A DNA stretch of 50,689 nucleotides, taken from the NCBI RefSeq assembly GCF_900243075.1, contig NZ_OEZH01000003.1:1-50689 (forward strand). Reading direction: 5' to 3'. The notes below the pieces were generated by a model. It did not search any database. It had not been told where the DNA came from and was given only the letters and a program-made list of their open reading frames with translations. The first letter of the stretch is position 1. The number at the start of each line of letters is the position of its first letter. A program made the position numbers and the translations under genes. This document shows, piece after piece, positions 8,808-16,843 of this stretch. Origin of the DNA: Clostridioides difficile (lineage in GTDB: Bacteria; Bacillota; Clostridia; Peptostreptococcales; Peptostreptococcaceae).

Positions 8808-10199
8808 ATGAACTTTAGAGATTTATTTGAGAAAGCTGTAGATTTTATTGATGAAAAAAGAAAATCTATAGTTGCAGTTTCATTATCGGCATTAGGTGTA
8901 ATTGTTTTAATAATAGTATTTTTCTTAAGTAGTAATGAGTTTAGTGTAGGAAATGAAGCTAATGAGTTATTAAAAATTATAGAGAAAAGACAGTATTCTA
9001 TAGCTGTTGATTACTATGCAAGTATAGAAAAAAAGTTTTCTGATTCAAAAATGGAAAGATTCAACAAGTCTGTTTCTAAAAAAATAAATAAATTGTTATT
9101 AAATAGTGGTGATAAATATTTAGATGGAGATATAAGTCAAGAAAGTTTTATTGGATTAATAAACACAGTAAAAGAACTAAACAAAATAAATGTATCTGTG
9201 GATGATTTATTAGCTCAAGCTGATAGAGTTAGAGAAATGTATAAAGAAGAAAATACGACTTATGATATTGCCATTAACTATATAAACACTATTTCAATAT
9301 TAAATGGCATGGTCAGTAACCTAGATGTATACAAACAAAATATAGAAACAATCAAAGAATCTAGAGATATTTATGATTCAGCAGTAAAAGACCAAAAAGT
9401 ATATAAGTATTATGAAGCTATTGAAAAGTATAATAAAGTGTTAAAAGAGGACGAAAAATACTATAATATGGCTCAAAATGGGAAAGAGCAATGTGTTGAG
9501 GAAATGTATGATTACTATATAAGTAAGGCTGAAGAGGCAAATACTTCTGGAGATTATGAAAGAGCATTACAGTATATAGAGTATCTAAAAGAAGATTATT
9601 CAGATGATGCAAAGGTACAAAGCTTAGAAAAAAAATATAAAAAGAATCTCTCATTGTATACTTTAACGTCTGATGATATTATAAATGTAATATCCAAAAA
9701 AAGTGGGAAAAATAAGGCAAATCTATCTATAAACTCACTTCCACAAATGATAAAAAATAATAAATATTATTATGCTGAAGTATATGAGTATGACAAATTA
9801 ATAAATGAGGTATTGGTAAGTGCAAAAACTAAAGATTTATATTCATATAAAGATGGTAAAAAAGATTACAAAGTAGATTATGGAGATGGGTACTTTAGAA
9901 TATTAGAAGATGGAAGTTATCAATTTGGTATTACAAAAGATAAAGCTAAATTTGTATTAACTAATACTCTTGATGAAAAAGAAAATAAGTATAAAAAGAT
10001 TGAGATATTAGATATAGAGAAAGCTGACAGATATGTAAAAAGTAAAAAGAGTTTAGAAGAATTGTTTGGGAAATATAAAAATATTTATTATTATGCTGTG
10101 GTAAATAAAGGATTATTTAGAGGAAAAGAGGTTTATGCTATTAATATTTACAATGAAAAAATATATGCCATATCAGAAAATGGACTAAATGAATATTAA
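8808..10199 (+). CDS. Membrane-anchored helical-repeat (TPR-like) protein, unknown
   Basis: The protein has 463 residues from ATG 8808, preceded by GGAGAGGGAAC (8793-8803). A short basic cytoplasmic segment is followed by one transmembrane helix (about 17-40, rich in V, I and L). A long, highly charged region rich in Lys, Tyr and Asp then follows, with repeated helix pairs such as YYEAIEKYNKVLKEDEKYYN and YISKAEEANTSGDYERALQY that look like TPR units (about 180-270). The C-terminal 150 residues, with alternating short strands, look like a PepSY/lipoprotein-type domain without a clear family. It is predicted to face the outside of the cell. A VanW-type protein follows 123 nt downstream on the same strand. 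Function unknown. Confidence 0.75.
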   Translation: MNFRDLFEKAVDFIDEKRKSIVAVSLSALGVIVLIIVFFLSSNEFSVGNEANELLKIIEKRQYSIAVDYYASIEKKFSDSKMERFNKSVSKKINKLLLNSGDKYLDGDISQESFIGLINTVKELNKINVSVDDLLAQADRVREMYKEENTTYDIAINYINTISILNGMVSNLDVYKQNIETIKESRDIYDSAVKDQKVYKYYEAIEKYNKVLKEDEKYYNMAQNGKEQCVEEMYDYYISKAEEANTSGDYERALQYIEYLKEDYSDDAKVQSLEKKYKKNLSLYTLTSDDIINVISKKSGKNKANLSINSLPQMIKNNKYYYAEVYEYDKLINEVLVSAKTKDLYSYKDGKKDYKVDYGDGYFRILEDGSYQFGITKDKAKFVLTNTLDEKENKYKKIEILDIEKADRYVKSKKSLEELFGKYKNIYYYAVVNKGLFRGKEVYAINIYNEKIYAISENGLNEY

Positions 10200-10322
10200 T
10201 TAATTATATTAATAATGTTAAATTAATATATAATTAAAAAATTTTTGGGTTTTTAAGGCGCATTATGTAGTAATATAATAGTAGGTATATATAAATAATT
10301 TTATTGTAAGGAGAAGTATGGG

Positions 10323-11792
10323 ATGAGCAATGTGAACAAAAAGCTAGTTATAGCTATTGGAGCTATAGTATTGGTAACAATAATTTTTGTAGGCATAATG
10401 TGTATGCAATTTAAAGGGGAGAAAATAGTAAAAAACACATATGTTAATGGAGTAAGTGTTGGAAAACTAACTAAATCTCAAGCAAAACAGGAGTTAGCTA
10501 AAAAATACAAGTTAGAGAGTGTTGAGTTTAACTACAATGATAGAAGTTGGAAAGTGAAAAGCAAAGATTTAAATTTATCTACTGACCTGGATAAAACAGT
10601 AGAAAATGCATATAATTTAAATAGAAAGAGTGGTTTCTTTGGGAATCTATCAAAAACTATTTCAGCAAATTTTGGAAAAAAGAGCAACTTAGTAGTAGTG
10701 ATAAATTATGACAAAAACAAGTTAAATGCAGAAATGGAAAAAATAGCAAAAGAAATAGATGTAGATGTAAAAGATGCAACGCTTGATATAAGTGGTGAAA
10801 AAGTAAAAGTTGTACCAGATTCTGATGGTCTTAAAATGGATGTTTCTAAGAGTATGGAGAGTTTTAATAATCAAACTAAAAAAGGCAATTATAAAAATAA
10901 GTTGGTAGTAAAATCTACTCCAGCAAAGATAAAAAAAGAACAACTTGCTAATATAGATACAAATTTAGGAAAATATTCAACAACATTTAAAACTTCTCAA
11001 GTAAATAGAAGCATAAACATAAAATTAGCAACAGATAATATAAGTAATATATTACTTATGCCAGGAGAAACTTTCTCATTTAACAATCATACAGGTAAAA
11101 GAAGTAAAGAAAATGGATATAAGAGTGCACCTGTAATAATGGAAGGTGAGATGGAAGAAGACTATGGTGGAGGCGTTTGTCAAGTTTCATCAACATTATA
11201 TAATTCTGTGTTATACGCAGGTCTAGAAATTGTTAATGTAAAAAATCATACAATACCATCAAGTTATGTTCCAAAGGGAAGAGATGCAACTGTTGCAGAT
11301 AGTGGAATAGATTTCTTATTTAAAAATAATCTAAAACATCCAGTTTACATAAAAAATTACGTTTCAGGGAATCAAGTTGTTTGCAACATATATGGAAGTG
11401 CAGAAGATAAACAAAACATAACAATATCAACAAAATTAGATGGTGTTTCACAAACTACCATGAAAAGGGTTAATGACTCTACAATGCCTAAAGGCAAAGA
11501 AAAAGTAGATAAGAGTGGAAGAAATGCATATTCTGTATCTACATATAGAACATTTAATGATGCAAATGGTAAGAAAATTAAAACTGAAAAAATAGCTAAT
11601 TCATATTATCCTAAGAAGGAAGGTATTATATTAGTTGGGACTATGGAACCAAAGCCAGAGGAAAAACCAAAGCCAAACGAAAATAAAAATAACCAAAACA
11701 TGAATAATCAAAATACTAATAATCAACAAAAACCAGAAACACCACCAACTGATAATAAGCCTAATGAGACACCACCACAACCGCAAGCTTAA
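10323..11792 (+). CDS. VanW-family protein with peptidoglycan-binding-like N-terminus
   Basis: The protein has 489 residues. AAGGAG (10308-10313) lies 9 nt before ATG 10323. An N-terminal signal anchor (about 7-27) is followed by a PG_binding_4-like region (about 40-200, with NGVSVGKLTKSQAKQEL). The VanW domain (about 215-345) has the conserved GGGVCQVSSTLYNSVLYAG and NHTIPSSYVPKGRDATV segments. The C-terminus is a low-complexity Pro/Asn/Gln/Lys tail. VanW is named from glycopeptide-resistance clusters but its biochemical role is not established; chromosomal copies like this are common in Clostridia and are not evidence of vancomycin resistance. It probably acts at the cell wall. Confidence 0.88.
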   Translation: MSNVNKKLVIAIGAIVLVTIIFVGIMCMQFKGEKIVKNTYVNGVSVGKLTKSQAKQELAKKYKLESVEFNYNDRSWKVKSKDLNLSTDLDKTVENAYNLNRKSGFFGNLSKTISANFGKKSNLVVVINYDKNKLNAEMEKIAKEIDVDVKDATLDISGEKVKVVPDSDGLKMDVSKSMESFNNQTKKGNYKNKLVVKSTPAKIKKEQLANIDTNLGKYSTTFKTSQVNRSINIKLATDNISNILLMPGETFSFNNHTGKRSKENGYKSAPVIMEGEMEEDYGGGVCQVSSTLYNSVLYAGLEIVNVKNHTIPSSYVPKGRDATVADSGIDFLFKNNLKHPVYIKNYVSGNQVVCNIYGSAEDKQNITISTKLDGVSQTTMKRVNDSTMPKGKEKVDKSGRNAYSVSTYRTFNDANGKKIKTEKIANSYYPKKEGIILVGTMEPKPEEKPKPNENKNNQNMNNQNTNNQQKPETPPTDNKPNETPPQPQA

Positions 11793-11856
11793 AGTTCTCA
11801 AGAATAGGATTTATGTAGAGTATTAAAAAATATAAATCTAAATAGGAGGGATTACT

Positions 11857-12450
11857 TTGAATTTAAATAATATAACGAATTACGTTCAAAGTATTTGCGA
11901 GAATATTTCTAATGTATTAGATGTAGATGTTACTTTAGTTACAAAAGATTTAACTAGGATAGCAGGTACAGGAATATTCAGAGGTAAAATAGGAGAAACA
12001 ATATCAGAGAAATCTGTATACTCTCTTGTTTTAAAAGATGGAAAATCCTATGTTATAAATAAGGAAATAGAAGAGAACTGTAATAAATGTGCAAATAGAG
12101 AAAATTGCAAAGAGTTAGCTGATATATGTACTCCTGTTAAAATGGGAGAGCATATACTTGGAATCTTGGGTATAGCTGCATTTAATGAAGAGCAAAAAGA
12201 AAAGATACTTTCAAAAGACAAGGAGTTAACTGCATTTGTAAGGAGTATGTCTGACTTAATATCTTTTAAACTAGATGAATTATATAAACAAGAAGTTAAG
12301 ACCATAGATGACCTTGAGAGGGAAGCTATAGAAAATGCTATAAAAAAGTATGGAAGTAACACAGAAGGAATGAAAAAAGTAGCTGAAGCCTTAAATATAG
12401 GCATAGCTACACTTTATAGAAAAGTAAAAAAATTCAACATTAAAAGTTAA
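11857..12450 (+). CDS. GAF-like sensor with four-Cys cluster and Fis-type HTH regulator
   Basis: The protein has 197 residues starting at TTG 11857, with AGGAGGG six nt upstream. Residues 1-140 resemble a GAF/PAS-like sensor (CdaR or sigma-54-activator type input domain) with the sequence CNKCANRENCKELADIC, giving C75, C78, C84 and C91. Residues 150-197 form a Fis-type helix-turn-helix (HTH_8: ENAIKKYGSN..., VAEALNIGIATLYRKVKKF). The AAA+ domain that normally links these parts in sigma-54 activators is absent, so it should act as a plain DNA-binding repressor or activator. The cysteines suggest metal, Fe-S or redox sensing, but this is inference. The target is unknown; the VanW gene upstream is a possible one. 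Confidence 0.75.
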   Translation: MNLNNITNYVQSICENISNVLDVDVTLVTKDLTRIAGTGIFRGKIGETISEKSVYSLVLKDGKSYVINKEIEENCNKCANRENCKELADICTPVKMGEHILGILGIAAFNEEQKEKILSKDKELTAFVRSMSDLISFKLDELYKQEVKTIDDLEREAIENAIKKYGSNTEGMKKVAEALNIGIATLYRKVKKFNIKS

Positions 12451-12458
12451 TAGTATTG

Positions 12459-12503
12459 AAAAAGAGGTAACCTTTTCACAAAAAGAAGAGGATTACCTTT
12501 TTT
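12459..12503 (+). terminator. Hairpin terminator after the GAF-HTH regulator
   Basis: AAAAAGAGGTAA (12459-12470) pairs with TTACCTTTTTT (12493-12503) with a one-base bulge, and T-rich sequence follows. Confidence 0.65.
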
Positions 12504-12540
12504 ATTATGAGGATAATGGCAAAATATGTATAGTTTTGAC

Positions 12541-12568
12541 TTGACATATTAAATATGTTATCTTAAAT
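12541..12568 (+). promoter_or_regulatory. Candidate sigma-A promoter
   Basis: A perfect TTGACA (12541-12546) is followed after 16 nt by TTAAAT (12563-12568). It lies just upstream of the TPR membrane protein gene and just downstream of a terminator. The -10 is imperfect (4 of 6). Confidence 0.4.
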
Positions 12569-12580
12569 ATATATTTTAGA

Positions 12581-13978
12581 GTGGAGGTGAGTATTATTTT
12601 AGTTAAAGATATAAAACAAGATATAGAAAACATGCCTAGAAAAATTTTAGATATATCTTTGATAGAAGATAACAAAAGTGATTTGACTTTTTTTAACATA
12701 GAAGAAGAAGATGGTGATGAAACATTAAAAACATTAAAACAGAGTTATGTGACTACAAATTATAAAGAAGAAACTTTATTAAACTTACAGGGAGCTTTAA
12801 ATTCAAAGTCAGACACAACATCAAAGGAGTTAAAGTTAGAATCATATAAAAGATATAATAATGCATTAGATTTAGCATATAAAAATTATGTAACTAGTGC
12901 CATTAATATGGTTAACAAAGCTTTAGAGATAAATCCTAAAGATATAGATATATTAAATCTTAGAGGTCTTTTGAAGTTATTAAAATGTGATTTTGCTAAG
13001 TCCTTTGAGAGTTTTTATACTGCTTTATGTTATGAAAATAATCATATATCTAGAAAATATGTAAATCTAATTTCATCTGAAGATTTTAAAACTTTTTTAG
13101 GAAGGTACAATCATTCTATAAGATTCATAAATGAAGAATTAAATTATGAGTCAATACATATTTTAGAGAATATAGTTGAAGAAGAACCTGAACTAATAGA
13201 GCCATATGTAATTTTATCTTTGCTGTATGATAAACTAGGGAATGTAAAAAAAAGAGAAGGATATTTAGATAGGCTTAAAGAGCTAGATAAAGATAATCCA
13301 ATATTTGAAAAAGATGAAGAAGAAAAAGAAGATACTAGTAAAAAGGAAGAGGTAAAAAAAGTAAAAAGAAAGAAAAACATTTTACCATATATTATAGTTA
13401 TTTTTGTTTTAATAGGTATGGGTGTATATCTGATTCAAAGCAAAAAGAGAATAGAAAATTTAAATAACCAAATAAGTAGTAAAGAGGAAAAATTAAATGA
13501 AACTGATAAAAAGCTAGGAGAAACGAGTAAAAAATTAGAAAAAACGAACAAGGAATTAAATGAGGTTAAAAATAAAGAACCAGAAAAAGAGATAACTGTA
13601 ACTGGTGAGAAAGATTTATATTATCAAGCTTTAGATTTAAAGAAAAATAAAGAATATGAAAAAGCTATAGATAATTTTAAAAGTATAGTATCTTCTGGAA
13701 AAACTAAAAAATATATTTCTGAATCAATATATCAATTAGCAATAACGAATAAGTTATTGGGAAATAAGGATGAAGCTATAAAATATTACAAAAAGTATAT
13801 AAATACTTACACTAAACATGACCAGTATTATGATGACTCATATTATGAACTTGGTATGCTTTATTATAATAATGGTGATTTAAAAAATGCACAACAAACT
13901 TTTTATAGTTTAAGAAGTGAAGTTCCAGACAGTATGTATAACAATTCAAAAATAAAAGAGATTTTAAGTGAAAAATAG
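12581..13978 (+). CDS. TPR protein with a central transmembrane helix and coiled coil
   Basis: The frame gives up to 465 residues. Residues about 75-240 contain TPR-like helix pairs (for example AINMVNKALEINPKDIDILN), followed by a Glu/Lys linker. One transmembrane helix lies at about 267-285 (ILPYIIVIFVLIGMGVYLI), then a heptad-like coiled coil (about 287-335). A second TPR block (about 345-460, EKAIDNFKSIV and DEAIKYYKKYI) resembles a BamD/YbgF tol-pal TPR. The topology predicts TPR domains on both sides of the membrane, suggesting an assembly scaffold. The start is unclear: GGAGGTGA (12583-12590) overlaps the in-frame GTGs, the first ATG is at 12632, and an ATT at 12596 has the best spacing. 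No specific function is recognised. Confidence 0.75.
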   Translation: MEVSIILVKDIKQDIENMPRKILDISLIEDNKSDLTFFNIEEEDGDETLKTLKQSYVTTNYKEETLLNLQGALNSKSDTTSKELKLESYKRYNNALDLAYKNYVTSAINMVNKALEINPKDIDILNLRGLLKLLKCDFAKSFESFYTALCYENNHISRKYVNLISSEDFKTFLGRYNHSIRFINEELNYESIHILENIVEEEPELIEPYVILSLLYDKLGNVKKREGYLDRLKELDKDNPIFEKDEEEKEDTSKKEEVKKVKRKKNILPYIIVIFVLIGMGVYLIQSKKRIENLNNQISSKEEKLNETDKKLGETSKKLEKTNKELNEVKNKEPEKEITVTGEKDLYYQALDLKKNKEYEKAIDNFKSIVSSGKTKKYISESIYQLAITNKLLGNKDEAIKYYKKYINTYTKHDQYYDDSYYELGMLYYNNGDLKNAQQTFYSLRSEVPDSMYNNSKIKEILSEK

Positions 13979-14048
13979 GTTTATATAGTTAAGTTTTTTG
14001 AAACAACCAAGTATGTATTTTATTAAATTAAAATAAAAATAAATTTAA

Positions 14049-14140
14049 AAAGAGATTGTATCAAATTAGAACTTTCTATTTAAAGAAAGATATTTGCTTG
14101 TTGATAAAACTACAAATATATGATTTGAAGCAATCTCTTT
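14049..14140 (+). promoter_or_regulatory. Branched RNA hairpin upstream of lrgA (terminator or leader)
   Basis: AAAGAGATTG (14049-14058) pairs with CAATCTCTTT (14131-14140), and after a 2x2 internal loop TCAAAT (14061-14066) pairs with ATTTGA (14123-14128). Inside are two further hairpins: CTTTCT/AGAAAG (14072-14077/14084-14089) and TATTTG/CAAATA (14091-14096/14113-14118). Together they form a three-way junction. AATTTTT follows, then the lrgA ribosome binding site. It could end the upstream transcript or regulate lrgAB. Confidence 0.5.
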
Positions 14141-14158
14141 AATTTTTGGAGGTGGAAG

Positions 14159-14530
14159 ATGAAAGTTTTCAATCAATTAGTAATAATTTTATCTATATGG
14201 GTAATAGGAGAGTACATAAGTTCCTTTATACAGGGAATTATACTTATTCCTGGGAGTATAGTTGGTATGCTATTATTATTTCTACTACTACAATTTAAAG
14301 TCTTAGATTTAAGTAGCATAGAAAATGTAAGTGGATTTTTCCTTGACAATATGGCTATATTTTTTATACCAGCAGGTGTATCACTTATAAAGTCATTAGA
14401 CCTAATAAGAGAAAATGTATTAGTGCTTTTACTTGTCATATGCTTAAGTACACTAATAGTAATGTATACGACTGGAATTATAGTTGAAAAGATGATAAAA
14501 AAGAAGGAAGAAGGACAAAAAAATGTATAA
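14159..14530 (+). CDS. lrgA: LrgA/CidA family holin-like membrane protein
   Basis: The protein has 123 residues with four hydrophobic segments and the family signature around IPGSIVGMLLLFLLL, then FFIPAGVSLI. The start ATG follows GGAGGTGG at 14149-14156. LrgA works with LrgB: in staphylococci the pair modulates murein hydrolase activity, and in Bacillus the orthologous PftAB pair transports pyruvate. It overlaps lrgB by 8 nt, so the two are translationally coupled. Bacillus and Staphylococcus copies are preceded by a LytSR-type regulator; none is seen next to this pair. Confidence 0.92.
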   Translation: MKVFNQLVIILSIWVIGEYISSFIQGIILIPGSIVGMLLLFLLLQFKVLDLSSIENVSGFFLDNMAIFFIPAGVSLIKSLDLIRENVLVLLLVICLSTLIVMYTTGIIVEKMIKKKEEGQKNV

Positions 14531-15212
14531 CGTATTACAGACGCCAGTATTTGGCATAATAGTAACAATAGTATTTTTTAATTTAGGGAGATATATTCAA
14601 AGAAAAACAAGTAATCCCCTGTGCAATCCATTATTAATTGCAATCATAGGGATAATATTATTTTTAAGTATATCTAAAATTCCCTATGAGAACTACAAGA
14701 TAGGAGCAGATAGTCTAAATTTCTTTTTAGGTCCTGTTACAGTAGTACTTGCAGTTCCACTTTATAAACAATTTGAATTATTTAAAAAGCATATGTTTGA
14801 GATTATTGCAGGAATAGGTTGTGGTATAGTTATTTCTTTTGTATCTGTATTGATAATTGGTAAAATAGCTAATTCAGATGTAAGTATAATAAATTCACTG
14901 ATTCCCAAATCTATAACAACACCAATGGGAATATCTTTAGCAAATTCTTTAAATGGTGTAGAATCAATAACAGTTGTGGCCATAATTTTTACAGGTATTT
15001 TTGGTGGTATGGTTGCTTCTACAGTATTCAAACTTGGAAATATAAATCATCCAGTTGCTAAAGGAATTGCCCTTGGAACGTCTGCACATGCTCTAGGAAC
15101 TACAAAAGCTTTTGAACTTGGAGAAGTAGAGGGAGCTATGAGTGGTGTTTCTATTGGGGTTTCTGGGACAATTACAGTAATATTAATACCTATTATAATG
15201 AATTTTATATAA
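14523..15212 (+). CDS. lrgB: LrgB/CidB family membrane protein
   Basis: The protein has 229 residues and several transmembrane segments. Family motifs seen are LGPVTVVLAVPLYKQ, SVTTPMG-like KSITTPMGISLA, GIFGGMVA and the conserved GTSAHALGTTKAFELGEVEGAMSG block near the C-terminus. It is the partner of LrgA and starts inside the lrgA 3' end. The pair forms a membrane channel or pyruvate carrier, depending on the species studied. The gene is full length and is followed by a gene-free stretch of about 520 nt. Confidence 0.93.
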   Translation: MYNVLQTPVFGIIVTIVFFNLGRYIQRKTSNPLCNPLLIAIIGIILFLSISKIPYENYKIGADSLNFFLGPVTVVLAVPLYKQFELFKKHMFEIIAGIGCGIVISFVSVLIIGKIANSDVSIINSLIPKSITTPMGISLANSLNGVESITVVAIIFTGIFGGMVASTVFKLGNINHPVAKGIALGTSAHALGTTKAFELGEVEGAMSGVSIGVSGTITVILIPIIMNFI

Positions 15213-15735
15213 AAATAAAATTAAAATCAGTACATTGAATACCTAAAACAAAATAAAATAAAAAAATTTTAAGATAAAACTGAATGAAAAAAATGCAAAT
15301 AATGAAATAAAAAAATCATGTACTGAAATTATAAAAACAAAAATTTCATTTAGGAATTAATTATGAACAGACAATTATTAAGTTGAAATTTGCTAAAATA
15401 AAATAAATTACTGTTAAAATGGATATTTAGAAAAAAATACTATAAATTTACTATATTGCAAGTTAAATAATAAGTAGTATCATATCGTGCTAGAAAAAGT
15501 TTCATTTAAAGCATAAATGAGATGATTTGAACGTTTTTAAAGATTAGAATATTAAAAATTGCACTAGACATATATGAAAAAGATACTATAATAGATGATG
15601 TAATAGATGACAGTTCAAGAAATTATATAAAAAAATTTATTTGAAATATTATCTATTACATCAGGAATAATATAATATATGTAAAAATAAGTTTTTAAAA
15701 TTCTAAAGATTTAAAAGGATTGAAGGGAGAAAGAA
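15213..15735. other. Gene-free AT-rich interval between lrgB and the YitT gene
   Basis: No convincing gene is present. It holds a 13-bp inverted repeat near its end (listed separately), a weaker 9-bp inverted repeat TCAGTACAT/ATGTACTGA (15227-15235 and 15318-15326), and a small hairpin TCATTTA/TAAATGA near 15503-15521. A 33-codon open stretch ending at about 15644 has no usable start. Confidence 0.5.
15596..15663 (+). repeat. 13-bp perfect inverted repeat, 72 nt before the YitT gene
   Basis: TGATGTAATAGAT (15596-15608) and ATCTATTACATCA (15651-15663) are perfectly complementary. The 42-nt loop itself can pair further (TTCAA/TTGAA). No U tract follows, so it is not a standard terminator. It may be a leader structure or operator. 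Confidence 0.55.
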
Positions 15736-16602
15736 ATGAGTGAAGTTAAGAATACCCTACAAAAACATCCAGTTTTAAGATATTCAACAATGTTATTTGG
15801 GATGTTGATGACATCTATAGGTATAAATGGGTTCTTAAGACCAGCACATCTACTTAGTGGAGGTGCTACAGGTATAGCAACATCTATAAACTATTTGACA
15901 AATATAAATGTGGGTCTATTAACATTTTTAATCAATATTCCAATATTTATCTTAGGGTTCATATACCTTGAAAAAGAGTTTTGTATTTCAAGTTTAGTAA
16001 ATATGATTGTATTTTCATTATTATTAGGTGCAACTCAGGAAATAAGTCAGATTATACCTATACATGATATATTGCTTCAAAGTGTATATGGCGGTATATT
16101 GTCTGGTTTAGGTGTTGGGGTTGTATTTAGAACTAGGTCTTCCCAAGGTGGTACAGATATAATAGCTGCTATACTAAAAATTAAGAAGAATATAGAAATG
16201 AAAGATACTGCTTTAGCAATAAATGGCTTGATAGTACTTACAGGAAGTTTTTTATTTGGGTTAGATTTAGCGTTATACACTCTTATAGGTCTATTTTTAA
16301 ATGCTTATTCAATGAGTTTTATTAAAGATGCAATGAATTATCAAAAATCTGTTATGGTAATGTCAAATGAAGTCGATTTAATAGCAGAAGATATAATGAA
16401 GAGTTTAGTTAGAGGTGTAACTTTTTTAGATGCAGAGGGTGCATACACTCATCAAAAAAAGAAGATTATATATACAATAGTGTCATCAAATGAGATACCA
16501 AAGATAAAAGATATAGCTTTGAAGTACGACAAAAAAGCTTTTATATCTGTAAATGATGTTACAGAGGTAAAAGGAAGAGGGTTTAAAGCAAAAGATTTAT
16601 AG
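15736..16602 (+). CDS. YitT family membrane protein (DUF161/DUF2179)
   Basis: The protein has 288 residues with five or six hydrophobic segments in the first 200. Typical YitT features are seen: GINGFLRPAHLLSGGATGIA, GGILSGLGVGVVFRTRSSQGGTDIIA, and a C-terminal soluble DUF2179 domain (about 210-280; VTFLDAEGAYTHQKKKIIYTI). The biochemical role of the family is unknown; it is a conserved integral membrane family of Firmicutes. The start ATG follows GAAGGGAGAAAG. It is flanked by a long leader region and a terminator, so probably monocistronic. Confidence 0.9.
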   Translation: MSEVKNTLQKHPVLRYSTMLFGMLMTSIGINGFLRPAHLLSGGATGIATSINYLTNINVGLLTFLINIPIFILGFIYLEKEFCISSLVNMIVFSLLLGATQEISQIIPIHDILLQSVYGGILSGLGVGVVFRTRSSQGGTDIIAAILKIKKNIEMKDTALAINGLIVLTGSFLFGLDLALYTLIGLFLNAYSMSFIKDAMNYQKSVMVMSNEVDLIAEDIMKSLVRGVTFLDAEGAYTHQKKKIIYTIVSSNEIPKIKDIALKYDKKAFISVNDVTEVKGRGFKAKDL

Positions 16603-16612
16603 AAAATTTTAC

Positions 16613-16659
16613 AAGCTGAGAGTCTATAATATGAATTTGTATATTATAACTCTCAGCTT
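16613..16659 (+). terminator. Hairpin after the YitT gene
   Basis: AAGCTGAGAGT (16613-16623) pairs perfectly with ACTCTCAGCTT (16649-16659), with a nested ATAATAT/ATATTAT-type pairing in the loop. The following tract ATTTAAATTT is only partly U-rich. Confidence 0.7.
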
Positions 16660-16843
16660 ATTTAAATTTAGTATATGAAAATAAAGGTTTTATTAATGAT
16701 TTGTGTATCACTTTAAAAGATATCATTTTAAAATTAAAATTGAAAAAATTACTTAATATGTAGAAAATATGACCACTATTAGGATATAATAAATTTAATA
16801 GATTTAGTAAAATATCTAGGAATAACGTTGGAGGAATGGCATT

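Noticed and set aside
10323-11792. Vancomycin resistance gene
   Set aside because: VanW-domain proteins are common chromosomal proteins in Clostridia; no vanH, vanA/B/G ligase or vanX neighbours are seen.
15555-15644. Short open stretch resembling a gene remnant (ends in NYIKKFI)
   Set aside because: It has no ATG, GTG or TTG start and no ribosome binding site, and is only about 30 codons; it overlaps the inverted repeat.
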